Source of the DNA: Kiritimatiellia bacterium
GTDB taxonomy: Bacteria > Verrucomicrobiota > Kiritimatiellia > RFP12 > UBA1067
DNA length: 22,285 bases
Direction: 5' to 3'
NCBI GenBank assembly: GCA_024405255.1
Contig: JAKSOY010000046.1
Location: 1 to 22,285, forward strand
Shown in pieces: positions 8,601 through 13,492 of this stretch. The notes under the pieces were generated by a model that ran no database searches, was not told the origin of the DNA, and was given only the letters and a program-made list of their open reading frames with translations. Positions within the stretch are counted from its first letter, which is position 1; each line of letters begins with the position of its first letter. Made by a program: the position numbers and the translations under genes.

Positions 8601-8863
8601 GCGCGGTCGATGCCCGCACGCTTCATCGCCTGGAGGTCCTTGCGTACGCCTTCGCTCGAGATGTTGCCGTTGATCCAGTACCAGTAGCAGCCCGTCTGGA
8701 CCTTGCCGAAGGGATTCTTGAAGTCCGCCGCCATCTCCGCATAGGCGGGATTCGTCGGCTTCATGTTGGTGTCTACAGGCATATTATGCGTGAAACGGCC
8801 CGGTGCGAGTTCGGCTCCGCACACCCCCGCCACAGCACATGCCAAAGCAAATAGTTTATTCAT
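5651..8863 (-). CDS. Secreted glycoside hydrolase family 106 (alpha-L-rhamnosidase-like)
   Basis: GH106 enzymes remove alpha-L-rhamnose from plant polysaccharides such as rhamnogalacturonan. After a signal peptide (MNKLFALACAVAGVCGAELA) come the family signatures: GCYWYWINGNISSEGVRKDL (about 58-77), SPGWSQSGGPW (133-143), DSYEMGGQNYT (443-453) and WAESNTCGG (575-583); the Glu residues in the last two blocks are the likely catalytic pair. The C-terminal part (about 910-1035) is a galactose-binding-like beta sandwich, as in GH2-type enzymes (KGPWTLAFES, LDLGDV, VNG, PYRLDVT). I chose ATG at 8863 (1070 residues) because AAGGA lies six bases before it; the upstream ATG at 8869 abuts that AAGGA. 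Neighbouring secreted proteins support a glycan-degradation role. The substrate is not provable from sequence; the family assignment is strong. Confidence 0.9.
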   Translation of the reverse strand: MNKLFALACAVAGVCGAELAPGRFTHNMPVDTNMKPTNPAYAEMAADFKNPFGKVQTGCYWYWINGNISSEGVRKDLQAMKRAGIDRAYIGDIGSQGGPIGTVKTFSPEWEKALATAFEVASELGIEIGLFNSPGWSQSGGPWVKPEMAMRRLVASSVVVTGPKAGVVLPKPAFEVVPADEFQDVLAVAYPVPAGFADRLEVKDTRDSLLQRKGKKLVVELASDKPFTAQSAELAFIDGTIEGRVKIECKGASGWKTIVQMPFSRKNGNANVGFSPHAPILVSLPATTATKFRVTIPPNGGHQSRFAHIAMCGAPLIARAYEKTLAKMFETPLPYWHEYQWPAEPANTMGSALDPSKAVVLKGKVAKDGTLDWSVPAGSWIIYRFGAAATGVKNAPANPEATGYEVDKMSRAHVATHFDAYLGKILARTPAAHRKAIKHAVLDSYEMGGQNYTDDFAARFQAAFGYDPTLYLPAFFGMPATSRDVSDRFLWDVRRFVADEVAYSYVGGLRAASNHHGLSTWLECYGHWGFPGEFLQYGGQSDGIGGEFWSEGDLGNIENRAASSCGHIYGRRQVWAESNTCGGRPFSRSPMDLKTRTDRFFADGINATILHLYIHQHDERTPGNVAWFGNEFNRKNTWFEHFDLFSGYLKRAGYMLQQGLNVADIAYFIGEDAPKMTGVTDPGVPRGRQFDYINGEVLRETTGVNAKGQLVLPHGTTYEVLVLPKLATMRPELLDRIEKLVNAGAFVMGPKPVRSPSLAGQPQADQRVKEIADRLWGEVDGKTVKYAARGKGTIAWGLSLDEALALRKVETDLLHDGSHLLVHAHRTMPNAESYFVACLEAAAVPSLDVSFRVSGRVPEIWDATTGEIREAANWHFENGRTVVNLSFPARGSLFVVFAKDAAGRTGATPKAVAVPVELKGPWTLAFESDALHRGPAKALKTAKLFDLSTSADPAVKFYSGKIVYTTTFTCKQTGTRQVLDLGDVAVTAKVKVNGQSAGGVCFAPYRLDVTSLVKAGANTLEVEVCDLWINRLVGDSTLPDRPTWTSLPCCNAKTALPKAGLIGPVCLRAE

Positions 8864-8869
8864 TTTCAT

Positions 8870-8874
8870 TCCTT
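8870..8874 (-). promoter_or_regulatory. Ribosome binding site deciding the GH106 start
   Basis: AAGGA on the minus strand directly abuts the first ATG (8869) but is six bases from the second ATG (8863). Ideal spacing therefore favours the second, which also gives the MNKL signal-peptide start shared with the giant phosphodiesterase. Confidence 0.7.
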
Positions 8875-8888
8875 GGGTTGATTTGAAA

Positions 8889-8906
8889 GTAAGTCTTTTA
8901 ACTTAT
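8889..8906 (-). promoter_or_regulatory. Recurrent palindromic boundary motif, copy upstream of GH106
   Basis: The minus strand reads ATAAGTTAAAAGACTTAC, with TAAGT/ACTTA-type arms around a six-base centre. It lies in the 47-bp gap between the ADP-ribosylglycohydrolase stop (8911) and the GH106 start. Related elements occur at 194-211, 10656-10673 and 12944-12961. It could be an operator or contain a weak -10 (TTAAAA); the role is inferred. Confidence 0.4.
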
Positions 8907-8910
8907 CCGT

Positions 8911-10635
8911 TCACTCACCGCGTACTTCGAGATTCGACCAATAGGCCTCTTCCCACGACCAGCCGTTAGCCTCATTGACGAGTTCGATCGTCACGTTCTG
9001 ACCCGCCCAGCGCGTGAGCGGCACGTCGACGTCGCGGAACAGGAACGCCCTGCTCTGCTTGTCGCCGCCCGACACGACCGTGGAGAAGACCTCCTCGCCC
9101 GCCACGCGCACGCGCAACAGGAAATCGCCGATCTGCGGCTCGTTCGCCACACGGAAATGGAGGCTCGCCTTCTTCGCCGGCACGACGAGCGTACGGCTCA
9201 GCGTCGCGTGGCTGCCACGCGCCGCCGGATGCGTCATGACACACGGCGTCTCGGTTCCGCCGTCCACGCGCTTCAGTCCGGCGCGGAAGCCCGGCTTCTC
9301 GTCCGTCGCGTTCGTGGAGGTCTTCCAGCCCTTGAAGAAACGGTCGAGCGTCTTCTGCACGGCCTTCGTCGGATCAGGATCCGCGAACTCCTCCCCCGAC
9401 GGCAGATTCTGCTCGCGCAGTTCGATCTTCGCCAGCTCCGCCGCCGTGAAGCGCGCATCGCCGCTCGGCCCCGGCGCCCACGAGAGCTCCAGCTTGTTCG
9501 GCACCGGCTTCTTGACCGGAATCACGAACCACTCGGCGCCCTTGGCATCCTTCTCGATGCGGCCGCCTTCTTTCACCACCACCTGGCGCGCGATCTTTTC
9601 GCAGGCGTCGAGGAGCGCCGGGAAGTTGTAGGCCGTATAGCTGAACTTCGTTTCATTGTCAAGCTTCTCGCTGAAACGCGCCGGCAGCTTCGAGAAACCG
9701 ACCGCGGTGAACAGCGGACCCGCCGCCGAGCTCGGGTTGCAGTCCGAATCGAATCCGCCCCGAAGCGAAATCTTGATCGTCTGGTCGAAGTCGCCCTCGC
9801 CCCAGAGGAAGCCCAGCAGCACCATCGCGCCGTTGATCTTCACGTCGATGTTGCCGTTGGACGCCTTCTGATACGCAGGATTGTGGCGGTACTTCGCCAC
9901 AGCCTTCGCCCAGGCGCCCTGCCAGTCCTTGGGATTCGCACGGTACCACGCAACCATGTCGCGCACCATCTCGGCATACTGCGAATCGGACGGAATGCAG
10001 GCGAGACCTGCCTCGATCATTTTGAAACGGTCCGTCGTGAAAAACGCCTCGGCGTAAAGCGCGCCCATGAACTGTCCGCCATAGACGCCGTCGCCGTAGT
10101 TCATCAGCCGGCCGAACACATTGCCGAGACGGATGACGCTCTGCGGCAGGCCGGGCGAGACGAGACCCGCATAGTCGGCCTCGATCTGGTAGTCGATGTC
10201 GTTCGGACATTTATTGTACTTCGGATGCGACGAATCCGGCGGCGCAATCCCGCGGCGCAAGTTCGTACGGCCCGCCTTATTCGCGCACCACAACTTGTAG
10301 CGGCTGTTGGCGAAATCGATTCCCGCCTGGCGGATGTCGACGTCGAGACCGTAGTCCTGCAGGGTCTTCAAGAAGGTCATCTCAACATACAGGTCGTCCT
10401 GGCCGAACGCGTTGTTGATCATCTCGGGCGTCCACACCGGCACCTTGTCCTCCGGTACCAGCCGGCTGTTCCACTTGAACTCCGTCGGTGCACCCCAGCA
10501 CACGCCGGCGATCTGTCCGACCCAGCCGCCCTTCATCTTGTCACGATAGTCCGCCACGGAAATCCGACGCTCCGTCGCCGCCATCACCACCGTTCCCAAA
10601 CACATCATCGTCAAACAGCAACTCAACTTTTTCAT
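8911..10635 (-). CDS. Secreted ADP-ribosylglycohydrolase-fold protein with C-terminal beta domain
   Basis: The 574-residue protein has a signal peptide (MKKLSCCLTMMCLGTVVMA) followed by an ADP-ribosylglycohydrolase (PF03747-type) all-alpha domain. Visible are MKGGWVGQIAGVCWGAPTE (34-52; compare GxxxGxAxGDALGxPxE), GQDDLYVE (78-85, the TDDT-like metal site with Gln in place of Thr) and RGGFDSDCNPSSAAG (292-306, the GGDTDTNAAIAG-like metal site with Asp296 and Asp298). Residues about 445-574 look like a beta-sandwich binding domain, ending in NGWSWEEAYWSNLEV. Family members are ADP-ribosyl-protein or ADP-ribose hydrolases inside cells, but export and placement next to GH106 argue for an extracellular glycan substrate; that is inference. 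SD AAGGAG lies six bases before the ATG. Confidence 0.85.
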   Translation of the reverse strand: MKKLSCCLTMMCLGTVVMAATERRISVADYRDKMKGGWVGQIAGVCWGAPTEFKWNSRLVPEDKVPVWTPEMINNAFGQDDLYVEMTFLKTLQDYGLDVDIRQAGIDFANSRYKLWCANKAGRTNLRRGIAPPDSSHPKYNKCPNDIDYQIEADYAGLVSPGLPQSVIRLGNVFGRLMNYGDGVYGGQFMGALYAEAFFTTDRFKMIEAGLACIPSDSQYAEMVRDMVAWYRANPKDWQGAWAKAVAKYRHNPAYQKASNGNIDVKINGAMVLLGFLWGEGDFDQTIKISLRGGFDSDCNPSSAAGPLFTAVGFSKLPARFSEKLDNETKFSYTAYNFPALLDACEKIARQVVVKEGGRIEKDAKGAEWFVIPVKKPVPNKLELSWAPGPSGDARFTAAELAKIELREQNLPSGEEFADPDPTKAVQKTLDRFFKGWKTSTNATDEKPGFRAGLKRVDGGTETPCVMTHPAARGSHATLSRTLVVPAKKASLHFRVANEPQIGDFLLRVRVAGEEVFSTVVSGGDKQSRAFLFRDVDVPLTRWAGQNVTIELVNEANGWSWEEAYWSNLEVRGE

Positions 10636-10655
10636 TCTCGTCTCCTTTTGGTGTA

Positions 10656-10673
10656 GTAAACCTGTTAATTAAA
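10656..10673 (-). promoter_or_regulatory. Recurrent boundary motif, divergent copy upstream of the ADP-ribosylglycohydrolase gene
   Basis: The minus strand reads TTTAATTAACAGGTTTAC. It matches the copy at 194-211 at 12 of 18 positions and lies between the isomerase stop (10675) and the next start (10635). It is the weakest copy of the set. Confidence 0.3.
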
Positions 10674-10674
10674 T

Positions 10675-11610
10675 TCAACCGAAAACACGCCGCATCTTCG
10701 CAAGGCCCGTCCGCGCCGTTTCCAAGGGCGTCGTCTTCCAGTAGGCCGCATTGAAAAGTTCCAATGACAGCCAAGGACAGAGATGTCCCTGCGCCAACAG
10801 CTCGCGAATGCGCGTCCACGGCGCACAGCCTTCACCCGGCCACACGCGATCGGAATCCTTGAGCTGCGTCCGCGCCGGTGTGGACGGAAAATCGTTGATA
10901 TGCAGCACCGGCAACGTCGACGGCGACAGGAAGCGCAGCCCCTCGTAGGAACTCCCGCCCCGATACATGTGATAGACATCCGCCAACACGCAGGCCTTGG
11001 GATGTCCGCTCGCCCCCGCCACATAAAGCGCCTGGTCGAGGCGGTTCAGATTCTTGGCGGCGCCCCAGAATTCAAGAATCGGCGTCACGCCCATCCGGTC
11101 GCCCAGCGCGAGCGCGGCTTGATAGCGTTCCACCAAGTCGTCCAGCGAAACGACCGGATCCTTCGTCCCGGAAATCCCGCTCGGCGGCGCCGCGATGAAA
11201 CGTCCGCCGACTTCGGCCATCAACGCCATGTCGCGCTTGAGCGCATCAAGTCCCTTCGCCCGCGCGGCGGCTTCGCCCACCGCCCAGGGGGCAAACCCGA
11301 TGCCGTTCACAATGGACAGCCCGCCATCGGCGCACATCTTGCGGATGTCACCCAGTTCGCCCGCCGCCTTCGCCGCCTGCAGATCGGAGAGCCATGGCTC
11401 GATCCCCTGATAACCGGCCGCAAGGCAAATGCGGATCTGCTCTTTCAGCGAACACCCGTAGCCCCGAATGGTCGCCGGATTGAGAGCAAAACGGAAAGCG
11501 TCCGTCTTCGGACCCGCCGAAGCGGGCCTGTTCGCCACCGCACATCCCGCAAGCCCCGCGCCGGCGGCCGCGAGGAAGCTTCGACGTCCCATCTCGAAAC
11601 GACCGCTCAT
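10675..11610 (-). CDS. Tat-exported sugar phosphate isomerase/epimerase-like TIM-barrel lipoprotein
   Basis: The 311-residue protein starts with a twin-arginine signal (GRRSFLAAAGAGLAGC) that also contains a lipobox-like LAGC with Cys23, so it is probably a Tat-translocated, lipid-anchored enzyme. The rest is an AP-endonuclease-2/xylose-isomerase-type barrel (PF01261). Likely metal ligands are Glu180 (PILEFWG), Asp211/His214 (LADVYHMYRGG), His237 (LHINDFPS) and Glu284 (LSLELFN). Such proteins isomerise, epimerise or dehydrate sugars; here the extracellular location fits the neighbouring glycan enzymes. The ATG overlaps the stop of the upstream DUF6788-like gene as ATGA, with AGGGGA upstream. 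An internal ATG at 11592 (MGRRSFL) is possible but has no spaced Shine-Dalgarno. The specific reaction is unknown. Confidence 0.85.
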   Translation of the reverse strand: MSGRFEMGRRSFLAAAGAGLAGCAVANRPASAGPKTDAFRFALNPATIRGYGCSLKEQIRICLAAGYQGIEPWLSDLQAAKAAGELGDIRKMCADGGLSIVNGIGFAPWAVGEAAARAKGLDALKRDMALMAEVGGRFIAAPPSGISGTKDPVVSLDDLVERYQAALALGDRMGVTPILEFWGAAKNLNRLDQALYVAGASGHPKACVLADVYHMYRGGSSYEGLRFLSPSTLPVLHINDFPSTPARTQLKDSDRVWPGEGCAPWTRIRELLAQGHLCPWLSLELFNAAYWKTTPLETARTGLAKMRRVFG

Positions 11611-12113
11611 CGATGCGTCCCCTTCTTCTGCGCGCCGCGTTTCGGCGCCGCGGCCGCTTTCACGGACTTCTTCGCGAGGACCTTCTTCACCGGGGCCTTC
11701 GCGGGTTTCCGTACCGTCTTCGGTTCCGGCTTTTTCACGGCAGGCTTCTTCGCAGCAGGAGCCTTCGGTCGCGGCTTCACCGGTTTGTTCACCTTGACCG
11801 GTTTCGCTTTCTTCGCGACAGGAGGCGTCACCATCGACGGTAGAATGGCCCGTGTGAATTCTCCCAATTCACGCAGCAGCGTACGGACCTCTTTCCAGCG
11901 GTTCGTCCATTCCACGACCGTTTCGGCCGCCAACCGCGGTACATAGACCGTCTTCGTGCGGCCCTCTTCCTTCCGCGTCAGCTGGTAGCGAACAGTCGTC
12001 CCCAAGTTCACAGTCGAAAGCGAACCGTCCATCACCGGACCAGCGTCCAGAGCCTTTTTCAGCCGCCCCACCAAACGCGAGTAAGCCACCTGATCTCTAC
12101 TTGTCAAATTCAT
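11607..12113 (-). CDS. DUF6788-like protein with lysine/proline/alanine-rich tail
   Basis: The protein has 168 residues in two parts. Residues 1-93 resemble the DUF6788 family: a YQLTRKEEGRTKTVYVPRLA strand region followed by a helix (WTNRWKEVRTLLRELGEFTRAIL). The Cys-rich CGKPGCRC segment usual in that family is absent. Residues 94-168 are low-complexity PAKKPAVKKPEPK-type sequence, strongly basic and histone-H1-like, which suggests nucleic-acid binding. The start is ATG at 12113, inside a perfect 9-bp palindrome and seven bases from a TATAAT box, with no Shine-Dalgarno. The stop overlaps the isomerase start (ATGA), so a possible DNA-binding protein is translationally coupled to an exported enzyme. 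DUF6788 is recalled from family patterns, not searched; the function is unknown. Confidence 0.75.
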   Translation of the reverse strand: MNLTSRDQVAYSRLVGRLKKALDAGPVMDGSLSTVNLGTTVRYQLTRKEEGRTKTVYVPRLAAETVVEWTNRWKEVRTLLRELGEFTRAILPSMVTPPVAKKAKPVKVNKPVKPRPKAPAAKKPAVKKPEPKTVRKPAKAPVKKVLAKKSVKAAAAPKRGAQKKGTHR

Positions 12114-12121
12114 GACAAGTA
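12098..12121. promoter_or_regulatory. Perfect 9-bp palindrome over a start codon (candidate operator)
   Basis: TACTTGTCA and TGACAAGTA flank a six-base centre; the ATG of the DUF6788-like gene falls within it. A second palindrome, AAGTAT-T-ATACTT (12117-12129), overlaps it and covers the -10 box. The position suits repression at transcription or translation, possibly autoregulation by the basic protein; that is inference. Confidence 0.5.
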
Positions 12122-12126
12122 TTATA
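12121..12126 (-). promoter_or_regulatory. Candidate -10 box of the DUF6788-like/isomerase unit
   Basis: A perfect TATAAT on the minus strand ends seven bases before the ATG at 12113, predicting initiation at or within a base or two of the start codon (leaderless mRNA). No convincing -35 is seen. The surrounding GTAAGTATAATACTTGT resembles the recurrent boundary motif with one base deleted. Confidence 0.55.
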
Positions 12127-12170
12127 CTTACTTTTCGATGTGAAAGCGAGAAGAAATTGAAAGAGGCGGG

Positions 12171-12929
12171 TTAGCCGATTGAGGGCTTGCGGCCTTCGAG
12201 GGCGGGGTTGTGGTGGGCCCAGAGGGCCTGGCGTGCGACGCCGAGCATGATTGCGGCGTCGTCGCGCGTCTGTACGCCGCGCGAGAAGATGCGATGTACG
12301 CCTTGCATCATGTGCTCGGTCTGCATCTCGTCCATGAAGCCGATATCCTGCAGCATCGTCTGCCAGTTTTTCATCAGCTGCATCTTCTGCGCCTGCGGGG
12401 CGGGCGGCGCCTTCTCGTGCGGCGGCACATAGCTGCCCGTCGCCGTGAAGAACTCGTAGCATGTGATCAGCACGGCCTGCGAGAGATTGATCGACGTATA
12501 GCCTTCATCCACCGGGATGCGGATGAGGTGCGTACACTGGGCGACCTCCTCGTTCAGAAGTCCTTTGTCCTCACGCCCGAACACAAACGCCACCGGACCC
12601 GTCTCCGCGAGCGCGAGAATATCCGCCGCACAGTCGCGCGGCGCCTTCACGTGCTGCCGGTAGAGCCCGCCGCGGGCGGTCGTACCCACCACCGCCACGC
12701 AGTCGGCCACGGCCTCTTCGAACGTGCTGAACTCCTTGCGGTTGTGCAGGATGTCCGTCGCATGCACCGCCAGACGCTCCGCCTCGTCCCAGCTGTTCTG
12801 GATGTTGGGTGCCGCGAGCACGAGGTTGTGGAATCCCATATTGGCCATCGCGCGGCACGAGCTGCCGACATTGCCGGTGTAGAGCGTGCCCACCAGCACG
12901 ATCTTGATGTTATCGAGTACAGAAGCCAT
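12171..12929 (-). CDS. trmJ: tRNA (cytidine/uridine-2'-O-)-methyltransferase TrmJ (SPOUT family)
   Basis: TrmJ 2'-O-methylates position 32 of certain tRNAs with SAM. The 252-residue protein carries the three SPOUT knot motifs: NVGSSCRAMANMG (20-32, with the catalytic-type Asn20 and Arg26), FVFGREDKGLLNEE (115-128) and SINLSQAVLITCYE (146-159). A C-terminal helical extension (about 180-252) is typical of TrmJ rather than minimal TrmL. No clear Shine-Dalgarno precedes the ATG; the upstream GTAGCATC is uninformative. The lipoprotein gene ends 28 bases upstream, and a copy of the recurrent boundary motif lies in and over that junction. Its placement among glycan genes looks incidental. The exact nucleotide target is inferred from the family. 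Confidence 0.9.
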   Translation of the reverse strand: MASVLDNIKIVLVGTLYTGNVGSSCRAMANMGFHNLVLAAPNIQNSWDEAERLAVHATDILHNRKEFSTFEEAVADCVAVVGTTARGGLYRQHVKAPRDCAADILALAETGPVAFVFGREDKGLLNEEVAQCTHLIRIPVDEGYTSINLSQAVLITCYEFFTATGSYVPPHEKAPPAPQAQKMQLMKNWQTMLQDIGFMDEMQTEHMMQGVHRIFSRGVQTRDDAAIMLGVARQALWAHHNPALEGRKPSIG

Positions 12930-12943
12930 GATGCTACAATCTT

Positions 12944-12961
12944 ACAAGTCTATTTACTTAC
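12944..12961 (-). promoter_or_regulatory. Recurrent palindromic boundary motif, copy upstream of trmJ
   Basis: The minus strand reads GTAAGTAAATAGACTTGT. It overlaps the TAA stop of the upstream lipoprotein gene (12958-12960) and lies 15 bases before the trmJ ATG. It shares GTAAGT and GACTT with the copies at 194-211 and 8889-8906. Confidence 0.4.
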
Positions 12962-13467
12962 CATTTCGCCCGACCGCTGTCGGACGAAGACGGCGCGGCA
13001 TTGGGCGACTTGAAACCACTGGGCAGGGCCGAACGGCGTGACGCGCGCGGATCCTTTTCATTCAACGGATTGCGCTCGGTCGCGCACAGCGTACCGCGAT
13101 AGTGGAGCAGATATTTCCTCTCGCCTTTGGGACGATGTCCGATGCGGCACTCCATGCCCATGACCCAGTATTCCCACTCTTCATTGTCGGTCTTGAACAT
13201 GTTGCCGATCGACGAGAGGCGCTGGTACATGACGAAACGCTGTCCGTCCGGCAGCGTCACACGGACTTTCGACTTGGTCTTGTCGGGAATGATGCGTCCG
13301 TTGTCGAGCGTCGTCATGAATTCATGGAACTCCTCGTCGCGTCCTTCTTCCACGAACACGTAGTTGTTGTTCTCGTCCACATAGCGGCGCGTGGCGCGCA
13401 CGTCGAACGACGTACAACCCGCCAGCGCCAGCAGCAACGCGGCCATCCCCAATGATTTCAGTTCCAT
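12958..13467 (-). CDS. Putative lipoprotein of unknown function
   Basis: The 169-residue protein begins MELKSLGMAALLLALAGC, a lipoprotein signal with lipobox LAGC and lipidated Cys18, so it should be anchored to a membrane facing the periplasm or exterior. The mature part has a central region rich in charged and aromatic residues (YVFVEEGRDEEFHEF, MYQRLSSIGNMFKTDNEEW, KYLLHYRGTLCATERNP) and a disordered Ser/Pro/Ala tail (SALPSGFKSPNAAPSSSDSG). I do not recognise a family. I chose ATG at 13467 because GGAG (13476-13479) is eight bases upstream; a GTG six codons earlier (13485) would overlap nothing but lacks such spacing. It follows the double esterase by 25 bases and is probably cotranscribed with it. 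Confidence 0.75.
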   Translation of the reverse strand: MELKSLGMAALLLALAGCTSFDVRATRRYVDENNNYVFVEEGRDEEFHEFMTTLDNGRIIPDKTKSKVRVTLPDGQRFVMYQRLSSIGNMFKTDNEEWEYWVMGMECRIGHRPKGERKYLLHYRGTLCATERNPLNEKDPRASRRSALPSGFKSPNAAPSSSDSGRAKW

Positions 13468-13492
13468 GTTCCGGACTCCGTTCACGAGACGA

